Assembly: GCA_929200535.1 (NCBI GenBank)
Contig: CAKMZV010000012.1
Location: 1 to 54,866 of the forward strand
Reading direction: 5' to 3'
Source: an uncultured Gammaproteobacteria bacterium
Lineage (GTDB): Bacteria; Pseudomonadota; Gammaproteobacteria; CAKMZV01
DNA length: 54,866 nt
Part shown: positions 9,300-18,729 of the stretch, one piece after another
Numbering within the stretch: position 1 is the first letter of the stretch
Layout: each line of letters begins with the position of its first letter
Made by a program: the position numbers and the translations under genes
The notes under the pieces: model-generated
Told to the model about the DNA's origin: nothing
Databases searched by the model: none
What the model saw: the letters and a program-made list of their open reading frames with translations, nothing else

Positions 9300-10487
9300 A
9301 TGCCAGACGTACTATCTTTATCTTCTATCGATGTTAAAGGGAAGAGAGTGCTTATTCGCTCAGATTTAAATGTGCCTATCAAAGATGGCAGCGTTGCCTC
9401 TGAGCAACGCATCATAGCCTCCTTGCCAACCATTGAGTATTGCTTACAAAATGGGGCAGAGGTTATGCTAATGTCTCACCTTGGTCGCCCGAAAGCAGGG
9501 CAATATGCAGCAGAATTTTCTTTACTCCCCGTTGCCAAATGCTTACAGCAGAAACTCAACACCCCAGTGCATTTGATGCAAAACTGGTTAGAGGAAGAAA
9601 AAATCAACGTTAATAAGGGCGAGATTGCACTTTTGGAAAACGTGCGATTTAACGTCGGTGAAACCGACAATGATGAAATACTTGGCAGAAAAATGGCAAA
9701 TTTGTGTGATATTTTTATAATGGATGCTTTTGGCACCGCACATAGAGCACATTCCTCAACTTATGCGGTTGCCAAATATGCCCCTCTTGCTTGTGCAGGT
9801 CCTTTATTGATGAATGAATTAGAGGCTTTAGAGAAAGCATTATCTACCCCCAAGAAACCATTAATTGCACTTGTAGGTGGTGCCAAAGTATCGACAAAAT
9901 TAGAAGTCCTGCTTTCATTAGCAGATAAGGTCGATGGGCTAATTGCTGGCGGAGGAATAGCCAATACGTTTATGCTTGCCAATAACTTGCCAATTGGCAA
10001 ATCGTTATGCGAACCTGAACTTATTGATACCGCTCAAAAACTCAGTGCAAAAATGCACGATAGAGGAGCGACAATTCCCTTAGTAGAGGATGTGGTCGTT
10101 GCCGACTCTTTAACAGAAAACGCTAAGGCAACAGAAAAAGAAGTGAATCAAATCCAAGAACACGATTGCATACTTGATCTCGGGAAAAAAACCATAGATA
10201 AACTTTGTGAGCTCATTCATCAAGCAGGTACGATTGTGTGGAATGGTCCGATAGGGGTTTTTGAATATCCGCAATTTGCCAAAGGCACAGAACGAATTGC
10301 AAAAGCGATTGCTAACAGCAATGCCTTTTCCATTGCTGGAGGTGGTGATACTTTGGCAGCAATTGAGAAATTTGGCGTGCAACAAGATATTTCTTATATA
10401 TCTACTGGAGGAGGGGCGTTTTTAGAATTTTTGGAAGGGAAAACTTTACCATCAGTCGCCATTTTACAAGAAAGAAAAAATAGTTAA
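9300..10487 (+). CDS. pgk: phosphoglycerate kinase
   Basis: This enzyme phosphorylates 3-phosphoglycerate with ATP in the carbon-fixing direction, or makes ATP in glycolysis. The 395-residue length is typical. Family motifs are KRVLIRSDLNVPI at residues 14-26, MSHLGRPK, LLENVRFN, DAFGTAHRAHSST (substrate site), ALVGGAKVSTKLEVL, and the C-terminal nucleotide-binding region WNGPIGVFEYPQFAKGT and IAGGGDTLAAIEKFG. It sits between gph (2-bp gap) and phosphoribulokinase (10-bp gap) in the Calvin cluster. Confidence 0.97.
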   Translation: MPDVLSLSSIDVKGKRVLIRSDLNVPIKDGSVASEQRIIASLPTIEYCLQNGAEVMLMSHLGRPKAGQYAAEFSLLPVAKCLQQKLNTPVHLMQNWLEEEKINVNKGEIALLENVRFNVGETDNDEILGRKMANLCDIFIMDAFGTAHRAHSSTYAVAKYAPLACAGPLLMNELEALEKALSTPKKPLIALVGGAKVSTKLEVLLSLADKVDGLIAGGGIANTFMLANNLPIGKSLCEPELIDTAQKLSAKMHDRGATIPLVEDVVVADSLTENAKATEKEVNQIQEHDCILDLGKKTIDKLCELIHQAGTIVWNGPIGVFEYPQFAKGTERIAKAIANSNAFSIAGGGDTLAAIEKFGVQQDISYISTGGGAFLEFLEGKTLPSVAILQERKNS

Positions 10488-10497
10488 AGAATAACTT

Positions 10498-11400
10498 ATG
10501 TCAGCCTCTCACCCCATTATCGCAGTAATTGGAGCCAGTGGTGCGGGCAAGACAATAGTTAAGCAACATTTTTATGATTTATTTAAAGCAAATAATCTTG
10601 CCGTCGCAATAATTGAGGGAGATAGCTTTCATCGCTATTCACGTAAAAAAATGCTTAAAAAACAACAAAAACATAAGCAATTGGGACGCTCATTAACGCA
10701 TTATTCGCATCATGCCAATAATTTGAAGCAATTAGAGCAACTATTTCAGGAATACTCACAACAGGGCACTGGTAAAAGACGTTTTTATGTGCATAATGAC
10801 GTAGAAGCAGAACGATTAAGCAAGCGATTTAACAAAATAATTAAAAAAGGTGAACTTTCCCCTCTTGAAGATTTACCAACGAATACTAAAGCATTGTTTT
10901 ATGAAGGCTTGCACGGTGGGGCAGTGGATGAAGATCAAGGAATTAATGTTGCTAAATTAGTTGATTTTTTAATTGGAGTTGTACCTACAATCAATCTTGA
11001 ATGGAAGCAAAAAATCACACGCGATGTTTTAGAAAGAGGCTATAGCCGAGAACAAGTTATTGACTCCATTACGGAAAGATTACCCGATTATATTGATTTT
11101 ATTATCCCACAATTTTCACGAACTCATCTCAATATTCAATACATTCCGTTAATGGATACCAGCAATCCTTTTGCCGACTTTACCGGCAATGAAAAAATAG
11201 GGGATTGGACTAACAATGCCTTGGTTGCCTTTAGCATTAAAGACAACAGGATTGATATAGAGAAAATTAAGGCATCAATTAAAGGAGCAAAAATCACCAA
11301 AGAGGGCAATATCATTATTGATAATGATAAATTATTTCAGGCTTTAGATGTGATAGTCAAATCACAATTAAGTCAAATAAGCGATAATTTTAATTTTTAA
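10498..11400 (+). CDS. cbbP: phosphoribulokinase
   Basis: Phosphoribulokinase phosphorylates ribulose 5-phosphate to the RuBisCO substrate ribulose 1,5-bisphosphate. It is diagnostic of the Calvin cycle. The 300-residue protein is of the proteobacterial (class I) length. It shows a P-loop (GASGAGKT, residues 13-20), the substrate-binding IEGDSFHRYSR region (about 39-49) and LFYEGLHGG with the Walker B-like acidic residues. The later VPTINLEWKQKITRD segment is also conserved in the family. RuBisCO is not in this window and must be encoded elsewhere for the pathway to run. Confidence 0.96.
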   Translation: MSASHPIIAVIGASGAGKTIVKQHFYDLFKANNLAVAIIEGDSFHRYSRKKMLKKQQKHKQLGRSLTHYSHHANNLKQLEQLFQEYSQQGTGKRRFYVHNDVEAERLSKRFNKIIKKGELSPLEDLPTNTKALFYEGLHGGAVDEDQGINVAKLVDFLIGVVPTINLEWKQKITRDVLERGYSREQVIDSITERLPDYIDFIIPQFSRTHLNIQYIPLMDTSNPFADFTGNEKIGDWTNNALVAFSIKDNRIDIEKIKASIKGAKITKEGNIIIDNDKLFQALDVIVKSQLSQISDNFNF

Positions 11401-11426
11401 TTTATTTTTATATTTAAGGAGCACAA

Positions 11427-12419
11427 ATGTCAGTAAGAGTAGCAATTAACGGGTATGGCAGAATTGGTCGTAATACTTTAAGAGCAGCTTTTGAAGAGAA
11501 TTATGATGATGTAGAGATTGTTGCTATCAATGCTATGGGTAGCTTGGATGTTAATGCACATCTTACTAAATACGATACCGTACATGGTAAATTCCCTGCA
11601 ACGGTTGAAGTTGATGGCAATTATTTAGTGATTGATGGTAAACGTATTCGTGTTTTTAGTGATCGAAATCCAGCAAATTTACCTTGGGAAGAATTAGGGG
11701 TCGATGTTGTGCATGAATGTACTGGTGCATTTAAAACGGGAGAAGCATGCCAGCCTCATTTAGCTTCAGGAGCAAAAAAAGTCTTAATCTCAGCACCAGC
11801 CAAAAAAGTTGATAAAACAATTGTATATGGAGTTAATGATCACATTCTAACCAAAGACGATAAAGTCATTTCAAACGCCTCTTGTACCACCAATTGCTTA
11901 GCACCAATGTCTAAGGTAATGCATGAAAAAATGGGGATTATGAGTGGGACTATGATTACTATCCATTCATACACCAATGACCAAGTATTGACCGACGTTT
12001 ATCATTCTGATCTTAGACGTGCACGATCAGCAACTTCATCTATTATTCCTACCACAACAGGTGCCGCCTCAAGCATAGGCATTGTTATTCCAGAATTAGC
12101 TGGTAAGATGGATGGTTATGCGGTTCGTGTTCCTACGGCAAATGTATCTATGGTGATGCTAAACTTTGTTGCACCAAAAAATACCAGTGCAGAAGAGATA
12201 AATAGCTTAATGAAAGAAGCCGCAGATGGCAAAATCCTTTCCTACACAGATTTACCATTGGTTTCTATTGATTTTAATCACAGTAGCACCAGTTGTAATT
12301 TTGATTCTACTTTAACTAAGGTGCATGATTCTTTGGTCAGTATCAGTGCTTACTATGACAATGAATGGGGCTATTCTTGTCGTATGTTAGACACAACAAT
12401 CGCAATGATGAATGTTTAA
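11427..12419 (+). CDS. gap: glyceraldehyde-3-phosphate dehydrogenase, probably NADP-accepting
   Basis: GAPDH reduces 1,3-bisphosphoglycerate to glyceraldehyde 3-phosphate in the Calvin cycle. The 330 residues show the Rossmann motif INGYGRIGR, the catalytic [12 protein letters not shown] with Cys153, [15 protein letters not shown], and the C-terminal [11 protein letters not shown]. At the end of the second beta strand the acidic residue that normally selects NAD (Asp after Asn, as in AIND) is Ala36 (AINAMGS). The same change is seen in NADP-preferring enzymes such as B. subtilis GapB, so NADPH use is likely but inferred. A strong Shine-Dalgarno AAGGAG sits 8 bp before the ATG. Confidence 0.96.
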   Translation: MSVRVAINGYGRIGRNTLRAAFEENYDDVEIVAINAMGSLDVNAHLTKYDTVHGKFPATVEVDGNYLVIDGKRIRVFSDRNPANLPWEELGVDVVHECTGAFKTGEACQPHLASGAKKVLISAPAKKVDKTIVYGVNDHILTKDDKVISNASCTTNCLAPMSKVMHEKMGIMSGTMITIHSYTNDQVLTDVYHSDLRRARSATSSIIPTTTGAASSIGIVIPELAGKMDGYAVRVPTANVSMVMLNFVAPKNTSAEEINSLMKEAADGKILSYTDLPLVSIDFNHSSTSCNFDSTLTKVHDSLVSISAYYDNEWGYSCRMLDTTIAMMNV

Positions 12420-12435
12420 AATATAAGGAGTAATT

Positions 12436-13500
12436 ATGGCAGTCGTATCACTTAGACAATTAATGGATTATGCGGCAGAGCACAGCTTTGGAATGCCTGC
12501 ATTTAATGTTAACAATATGGAACAAGTCAAATCCATTATGCAAGCTGCTGATGAAGTGGACTCACCAGTGATACTTCAAGGTTCTGCTGGTGCAAGAGAA
12601 TATGCTGGAGAGACTTTTTTAAGGCATTTGGTGCTTGCAGCGGTTGAAGCCTACCCACATATCCCCGTGGTGATGCACCAAGATCATGGCAGTACACCGG
12701 GTGTTTGTATGCGTGCTATTCAATCGGGTTTTTCCTCGGTAATGATGGATGGCTCTTTACGTGAAGATATGAAAACACCTGCCGATTTTGCTTACAACAC
12801 CAATGTGACTCGCACAGTAGTCGATTTTGCACATACGGCTGGCGTTTCTGTAGAAGGAGAATTAGGCTGTCTTGGTTCTTTAGAAACTGGCGAAATGGGT
12901 GAAGAAGATGGACACGGAGCAGAAGGTAAATTAGATGCCGACTTATTACTAACCGATGTTGAAGAAGCAGTAGAATTTGTCAAAAAAACCAATGTTGATT
13001 GTCTTGCCATTGCGATTGGAACTTCCCATGGTGCTTATAAATTCACTCGAAAACCTGATGGAGCGGTACTGCGTATAGACCGTATTAAAGAAATACATCA
13101 AAGGCTACCCTCGACCCATTTAGTAATGCACGGTTCATCCTCTGTGCCACAAGATTGGTTAGAAATTATCAATAATTATGGTGGTGATATGGGCTCTACT
13201 TACGGTGTTCCCGTTGAGGAAATTACTGAAGGTATTAAGCACGGCGTACGGAAAATAAACATTGATACTGATTTACGTATGGCATCTACTGGCTCTATCC
13301 GCCGTCATATGAGTGAAAATCCAAGTAATTTTGACCCTCGAAAATATTTAAAAGAAGCTACCAAGGCAATGCAACAAATTTGTCGTCAGCGTCTTGAGAG
13401 CTTTGGCTGTGCTGGTCATGCGAGTAAGATTAAACCTATCACCTTGAATAATATGGCAAAACGCTATGCCGAGGGGAGTTTAAATCAAAGCACTTCCTAG
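12436..13500 (+). CDS. fba: class II fructose-bisphosphate aldolase
   Basis: The zinc aldolase condenses dihydroxyacetone phosphate with glyceraldehyde 3-phosphate, and with erythrose 4-phosphate gives sedoheptulose bisphosphate in the Calvin cycle. The 354-residue protein is of the CbbA/Fba subtype that is frequent in Calvin clusters. Motifs are [19 protein letters not shown] with metal and catalytic residues, SVMMDGS, the [10 protein letters not shown] metal-Glu segment, [12 protein letters not shown] with a metal His, [10 protein letters not shown] and [15 protein letters not shown] strong AAGGAG lies 8 bp before the ATG and it is 16 bp from gap. It closes the cassette, and no clear terminator hairpin was seen in the 56 bp after it. 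Confidence 0.96.
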   Translation: MAVVSLRQLMDYAAEHSFGMPAFNVNNMEQVKSIMQAADEVDSPVILQGSAGAREYAGETFLRHLVLAAVEAYPHIPVVMHQDHGSTPGVCMRAIQSGFSSVMMDGSLREDMKTPADFAYNTNVTRTVVDFAHTAGVSVEGELGCLGSLETGEMGEEDGHGAEGKLDADLLLTDVEEAVEFVKKTNVDCLAIAIGTSHGAYKFTRKPDGAVLRIDRIKEIHQRLPSTHLVMHGSSSVPQDWLEIINNYGGDMGSTYGVPVEEITEGIKHGVRKINIDTDLRMASTGSIRRHMSENPSNFDPRKYLKEATKAMQQICRQRLESFGCAGHASKIKPITLNNMAKRYAEGSLNQSTS

Positions 13501-13556
13501 TTTATAATTTCGTACATAGACGACAGATTTTTAATAAGTAAAATTACGAGAATTAT

Positions 13557-14744
13557 ATGAATATAACGACCTCATCTACAGAAATATCCGTACGAATTTT
13601 TCTATTTGAAGATATTGATATAGACTCTTTTGATGAAAAGTTTGAAGATTTTATTAGCAAAAACTCTGATCTTTTGTCTCTACCAATATATATTCAATTT
13701 AGCAATAAAATTGAAATTGATGTTCCGAGCCTTTCGATATTAGTAGATTCTTTGAAAGATAGACAGGTACTCATAAGTGGCTTAATTGTTAAAGATAAGA
13801 GCATACGAAAATTTGCAGCTTATCTTGGTATTCCTGCTTTTAAATCACTTGAGAAACTCAAAAATTTTTCTATCAAAAATCAGCAAACACTTCCCACTGC
13901 ACCACCACCACAACAAACATCCCCTCAGCCCACCACTCCAAATGTTATTGTTGAAAAAATAGACCCCTATAAAAATAACGGACTAACTCGACCTAACGTA
14001 CTGCCATTTATTGTCAAAGAAGATATCCCATTGGGCGTCAATCTTAAACACGATGGAGACGTTATTGTTTTGGGTGAAATTAAACGTGGTGGAATTATTT
14101 GTGCTACTGGTTCCGTTCACTGCTACAACAAAGTTAACGGCACTATTTTGGCAGGCTCTCTGGGAGATAAACAAGCCCGAATTTACTTAAAAGAACTCAA
14201 TGCCGAAGCAATGGCATTAGCAGGTTATTATGCAAAGAATCATCAATATAGCCATGTTTCATCTAAAGCCCCGTTAATGGTTTCTCTACAAAATGGTAAC
14301 TTAAATTTTAATTCCATCCCCAAACTTCCTTCAATTGAAATTACTAAAGCAAATGGTTCAGTGGCACAACAGAAAAATAAAGAAGAAAGTGAAGGCAGTA
14401 AAGCAATACCTGATAATGCCTACACTAAGCAAGAGAAAAATGAAAACCCTCATCAATTAGATGAAATTTCTGTTGATTTTTCAAAATTTAGCGATGAAAT
14501 GGAAATTAGACATCCTAAAACTACTACTAAGGAAAATGACGTTATATCATCAACGAATAGCATTATAGATAATCCCGACAAAGCTGTTAAAATAGAAAAA
14601 GATTACTTTTCTTCCCCTTCTGTATTATCTTCACTTGAAGAAATAGATGAAGTAGAGCATTCAGAAACAGAAGATAAAACTGACAAGGAAAATAAAAAAG
14701 ACTTGTCTAAATATAACCATATAACACCACCTCTTGGTACTTAA
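13557..14744 (+). CDS. minC: MinC-like septum-site protein with a long acidic C-terminal tail
   Basis: Residues 1-105 look like a MinC N-terminal domain and 110-135 form a Pro/Gln/Thr linker. Residues 145-255 match the MinC C-terminal beta-helix, with GDVIVLGEIKRGGIICATGS and NGTILAGSLGDKQARIYLKE, then MALAGYY. In E. coli MinC inhibits FtsZ polymers and is carried by MinD. Three things are odd. About 140 polar, acidic, low-complexity residues follow the beta-helix (normal MinC is about 230 residues). The MinD-binding RSGQ motif aligns with IPLG (residues 157-160). No minD or minE is adjacent. It could be a divergent true MinC or a polymer-forming relative. It lies between the Calvin cluster and the tesA-ybbAP group. 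Confidence 0.75.
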   Translation: MNITTSSTEISVRIFLFEDIDIDSFDEKFEDFISKNSDLLSLPIYIQFSNKIEIDVPSLSILVDSLKDRQVLISGLIVKDKSIRKFAAYLGIPAFKSLEKLKNFSIKNQQTLPTAPPPQQTSPQPTTPNVIVEKIDPYKNNGLTRPNVLPFIVKEDIPLGVNLKHDGDVIVLGEIKRGGIICATGSVHCYNKVNGTILAGSLGDKQARIYLKELNAEAMALAGYYAKNHQYSHVSSKAPLMVSLQNGNLNFNSIPKLPSIEITKANGSVAQQKNKEESEGSKAIPDNAYTKQEKNENPHQLDEISVDFSKFSDEMEIRHPKTTTKENDVISSTNSIIDNPDKAVKIEKDYFSSPSVLSSLEEIDEVEHSETEDKTDKENKKDLSKYNHITPPLGT

Positions 14745-14765
14745 TATATACAAAAATTTTATTCA

Positions 14766-15419
14766 TTGAAATTGAAACCTTTTTTCTCGGTACTTATTTT
14801 TTTATGTTGTGGTCTCTTTGGACAAGCTACAGCCAATAATACCTCGCCTCCAATCAAAATTCTTTTTCTCGGTGATTCACTTACCGAAGGTTATGGTATT
14901 CAGCACAACAAAGCATACGCCGATATTGTTGCAGAAAAATTAAAGACTAATTATCCAAACAAAAATATTGTCGTTATTAAAAATGGCATTAACGGTTCAA
15001 CTTCAGCCAGTGCTCTGGGGCGATTAAAATGGCAATTAAGAGCCCCCATCAAACCAAAAATCCTTGTTCTCGCTCTCGGTGCAAATGATGGTCTAAGAGG
15101 ATTGAAAACCTCCTCAATATATGAAAATTTATCCAAGGCGATTGAATTAGCACAAAATAATAAAATTATTGTTGTACTTGCTGGAATGAAAGCACTACCT
15201 AATTATGGGAAAAAATACGTTGCTGAATATGACAAAGTATTTAGCAATTTACATAACAAATACTCTCCTGTTTTTATGCCCTTTCTCCTTAAAGACGTTG
15301 CTGGAATATCCAAGCATAATATTTCCGATGGCATCCACCCCAATGAAATAGGACATCAATTAATTGCCAACAATCTTTATCCTTTTATCAAACAAGCAAT
15401 AGCTCTCACTAATGAATGA
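14766..15419 (+). CDS. tesA: TesA-like periplasmic esterase/lysophospholipase (SGNH/GDSL)
   Basis: This is an SGNH-family esterase like TesA, a broad thioesterase/lysophospholipase L1. The start is TTG at 14766, giving an N-terminal signal peptide (KLKPFFSVLIFLCCGLF, cleavage likely after ATA near residue 23). The four blocks are visible: LFLGDSLTEGYG (Ser nucleophile), NGINGSTSA (Gly), LVLALGANDGLRG (Asn), and the Asp/His pair in SDGIHPNEIGHQLIA. Its last 8 bp overlap ybbA, the same tesA-ybbA-ybbP arrangement found in many proteobacteria, though there tesA and ybbA are often divergent. Confidence 0.9.
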   Translation: MKLKPFFSVLIFLCCGLFGQATANNTSPPIKILFLGDSLTEGYGIQHNKAYADIVAEKLKTNYPNKNIVVIKNGINGSTSASALGRLKWQLRAPIKPKILVLALGANDGLRGLKTSSIYENLSKAIELAQNNKIIVVLAGMKALPNYGKKYVAEYDKVFSNLHNKYSPVFMPFLLKDVAGISKHNISDGIHPNEIGHQLIANNLYPFIKQAIALTNE

Positions 15420-16098
15420 ATCATCCGTTATCCTAAACGCCCAAAAAATCAATAAGAATAACACCAGTGGAAGTGGTGAAATAATCAATATTATTAATCA
15501 ATTAGACTTACTTATTAAACAAAGTGAAACGCACGCAATTACAGGTCATTCAGGAAGCGGAAAAACAACTTTATTATCATTACTTGCAGGCTTAGATAAC
15601 ATCGACAGCGGAGAAATTACCGTAGGCAATTATGAACTTTCAAAAATGAATGAAAACCAACTTGCTGAATTTAGAGCCTCAATGATAGGCATTGTATTCC
15701 AACAATTTTATTTAATGGGACATCTTTCAGCCGTTGAAAATGTGATGCTTCCGTTGGAAATTCTACGCAAGCCCAATGCTTATGATAAAGCGGTTTCATT
15801 ACTAAGACAAGTCAATTTAGAAAACCGACAAAATCACCTACCAAGCGAACTTAGCGGTGGCGAAATACAACGTGTCGCAATTGCCCGTTCCTTAGTGTGC
15901 GAACCCATTATTTTATTTGCTGATGAGCCAACCGGTAACTTAGACACAAAAAATGGCACAATGATTAGCGAATTACTTTTTGACTTAGTAAAAAAACAAA
16001 ATATGACCCTTGTTTTGGTCACTCACAACTTAGAATTAGCCAACCGTTGCGAATACATTTGGGAGCTTAATCAAGGTAAACTCTTAAATAAAAAATAG
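15412..16098 (+). CDS. ybbA: YbbA-like ABC transporter ATPase
   Basis: This is a LolD/MacB-class ATPase of 228 residues that should power the YbbP permease encoded next. Walker A is GHSGSGKTT, the signature is LSGGEIQRVAIARSL, Walker B is IILFADEPTGNLD, and the switch His follows in LVLVTHN. The N-terminal ATG overlaps the tesA stop region by 8 bp. Systems of this type act in extraction or export of envelope lipids or lipoproteins rather than import; the YbbAP substrate is not known from sequence. Confidence 0.9.
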   Translation: MNESSVILNAQKINKNNTSGSGEIINIINQLDLLIKQSETHAITGHSGSGKTTLLSLLAGLDNIDSGEITVGNYELSKMNENQLAEFRASMIGIVFQQFYLMGHLSAVENVMLPLEILRKPNAYDKAVSLLRQVNLENRQNHLPSELSGGEIQRVAIARSLVCEPIILFADEPTGNLDTKNGTMISELLFDLVKKQNMTLVLVTHNLELANRCEYIWELNQGKLLNKK

Positions 16099-16128
16099 AA
16101 ATAAAATAAAGACTATTTTCACAAAACG

Positions 16129-18729
16129 ATGTTTAACTGGCTACTTATTTTCAAAACAATTCAGCGTGAGATTACCCGCCATATAACATTCAATAGCTTT
16201 TTTGTATTAAATTTATCGCTCGGATTAGTTGGCTTGATAATGATCAACTCCCTGCAAGATTCAATTAAACTGTATTTAAACGATAATTTACGCAATAGTC
16301 TTGGTGGAGATATATCGATTACCAGCCAACAACCCATTACCGATGAAGAACAGAAAATCATCAAACAAAGCGGTGATATATTTCTAAGCAGTACTAAAAA
16401 AGTAGAGTTCTTCTCAATGCTCAACACCCCTCAAAGCGCACGCTTGGTTAATGTGATTGCAATTGATGAAAATTTCCCACTCTATGGTACTCTACAATTA
16501 CTCAACGGTAATAAAATAACCGCCGATTTTTCCACAAAAGAAACGCAAAAATCCCCACGTATCTGGATGCTTCCAGATACTCGCAAAACTTTAGGCTTGG
16601 AAATAGGTGAGGGCGTTTCTATTGGCAATGCTCAATATCAAATAGGACAAGATATATCCCCAGATTCAACGGCTAACGGTATATCTATTGGTTTTGCCCC
16701 TAAAGTTTATGTGCAAATATCCCACCTTGACTATGCGTATTTACAAACTCGAGGGAGTCGTATTAATTACTCACAACTTATTCGTCTTAAAGAAAGCAAA
16801 GCCGCAGTTTCTATTGCCGCTAAAATAAATGATGATTTCTATCAAAAATTCACCAATCAAACTGCCCCAAGAATAAGAACTTACATTAATTCAAACAACC
16901 AAATCTCTAATTTACTTAATCGAGCATCGGGCTATATCTCAATGTTTGCCCTTATTGCTTTATTTTTATCAGGTATTGGAGCAATATACCTTTACCGAGG
17001 GCTGATTACTCAACGCTACACCCAAATGGCAATTATGCACTCACTCGGTATTAAAAAAGCAGAAATTTTCACCACCTATACCATTCACGCCTTTGTGCTT
17101 GGAGCAACTGCCACCTTAATTTCTTTATTATTAGCGTTTTTCCTACTACCATTTCTCAATCAATTTTTAGAGGGTCTAAGCATAGGCAGTATTGAATTAC
17201 AATTAAGCTACAAAAGCATTATCCTTGGTTTATTAATTGGCTGTCTCGGTAGTCTTGCCTTTTGCTATCCAGCATTACAGCAAATTTCTCACGTTAATTC
17301 ACAAAGCCTATTAAAATTTGGCACTGAAATAGAAAATAATAGCCCGCGAGGCTATATCAAAAAGATACTACCCTATTTCTCAGTGCTTGCCTTTATTTTA
17401 TTAGTGAGTATCTATCAATCCTCATTGATAGACGGCTTAATTTTTCTTAGTGTTTTTTCAATAGGATTAATTGCAATGGGCTTAACGGCTTTATTGTTAA
17501 TTAAATTATGTGAAATCATATCTCGGCATCAACATCGATATTTGAAAATTGCCCTAAGAAATATTGTGCGCCATCGCTGGGGATCAATGATTACCTTTAT
17601 TGTGCTTGGCTTAGGGGCATTTTTGCTCAATATTGTGCCCCAAACCTATCAAGGACTACAACACGAAATTGACGCCTCAGATACACAAAACGTACCCAGT
17701 TTATTACTATTTGACATTCAACCTGAGCAAATTTCATCCTTAAAAAAACAAATTGCTAAACAGCAACACTCGCTTGCCTCGCTCACCCCAATGATACGAG
17801 GAAGATTACAAAAAATAGATGGTCAAGCCCCTGAGACTCGACATTTTGAAGAACAAACAATGAGCCGTAGTGATACCCAAGGAGAATCCCAAAATCGCAA
17901 TCTATTTCGTGGGGTAAATATCACCTACCGCTCATCGACTCTACCCGCTGAAAGCATCTTTCAAGGTAAAGCATTTACGAATAACTATCAAGGGCAAGGT
18001 GATAAACAAAACCCAATCGAAGCCTCAGTAGAAGATCGCTTTGCAAAACGCTTAGGCATTAAACTCGGGAGCCTATTAGAATTTAGCGTTCAAGGCATTC
18101 CCATTTATGCCAAAGTAGTTAATATTCGCAAAGTGAAATGGAACAGCTTTCAACCGAATTTTTTCATCGTACTACAACCTGGATTATTAGAAGATGCACC
18201 ACAAACCTTTTTAGCAACCATTCAAAAAACCAGCTTAGATAACCGCCTAAAACTACAAAATAGTATTGTCAAAAAATTCCCCAACATTTCGATTATCGAC
18301 GTGACAGATTTAGTTAAAAAAATTATTGATTTGAGTGGCAAAATAACTCTCGCCATTACCATTATTGCACTATTCGCTATTATTGTTGGCTTTCTGGTAA
18401 TCTACTCAATTAGCCACACAGAAACCAAACGAAAAAGCAATGAAATGAACCTTCTCAAAGTGCTTGGAGGTACGCAAAAAAGCATCTACAGTATATTTAT
18501 TTTTGAATTTGGACTGATTAGTCTTCTTGCCTCTCTATTAGGAATTACAATGAGCATTATCGCAACCATTGCAATATCCATCTATTTATTTGAAAGCCTA
18601 TGGCAAATCGATGGCTGGCTAATTATAATCTCACTATTTCTATTGAATGTACTCACAATAACCCTCACCTTATTTTCCGCACGTAATACAATTGAAAAAA
18701 GGCCTCACAAACTACTACAATCAAGATAA
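16129..18729 (+). CDS. ybbP: YbbP-like FtsX/MacB-type permease
   Basis: This 866-residue inner-membrane permease has an N-terminal membrane segment (about 24-40), a large periplasmic domain (about 45-260) and a cluster of three or four segments at 265-410. A second pair-plus cluster follows from about 415, with a second periplasmic domain around 500-740 and a terminal FtsX-type three-helix bundle at about 745-850. The duplicated FtsX arrangement and length match YbbP. The stop and the next start share bases in TAATG, so the phosphoribosyltransferase downstream is likely translationally coupled. Confidence 0.87.
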   Translation: MFNWLLIFKTIQREITRHITFNSFFVLNLSLGLVGLIMINSLQDSIKLYLNDNLRNSLGGDISITSQQPITDEEQKIIKQSGDIFLSSTKKVEFFSMLNTPQSARLVNVIAIDENFPLYGTLQLLNGNKITADFSTKETQKSPRIWMLPDTRKTLGLEIGEGVSIGNAQYQIGQDISPDSTANGISIGFAPKVYVQISHLDYAYLQTRGSRINYSQLIRLKESKAAVSIAAKINDDFYQKFTNQTAPRIRTYINSNNQISNLLNRASGYISMFALIALFLSGIGAIYLYRGLITQRYTQMAIMHSLGIKKAEIFTTYTIHAFVLGATATLISLLLAFFLLPFLNQFLEGLSIGSIELQLSYKSIILGLLIGCLGSLAFCYPALQQISHVNSQSLLKFGTEIENNSPRGYIKKILPYFSVLAFILLVSIYQSSLIDGLIFLSVFSIGLIAMGLTALLLIKLCEIISRHQHRYLKIALRNIVRHRWGSMITFIVLGLGAFLLNIVPQTYQGLQHEIDASDTQNVPSLLLFDIQPEQISSLKKQIAKQQHSLASLTPMIRGRLQKIDGQAPETRHFEEQTMSRSDTQGESQNRNLFRGVNITYRSSTLPAESIFQGKAFTNNYQGQGDKQNPIEASVEDRFAKRLGIKLGSLLEFSVQGIPIYAKVVNIRKVKWNSFQPNFFIVLQPGLLEDAPQTFLATIQKTSLDNRLKLQNSIVKKFPNISIIDVTDLVKKIIDLSGKITLAITIIALFAIIVGFLVIYSISHTETKRKSNEMNLLKVLGGTQKSIYSIFIFEFGLISLLASLLGITMSIIATIAISIYLFESLWQIDGWLIIISLFLLNVLTITLTLFSARNTIEKRPHKLLQSR

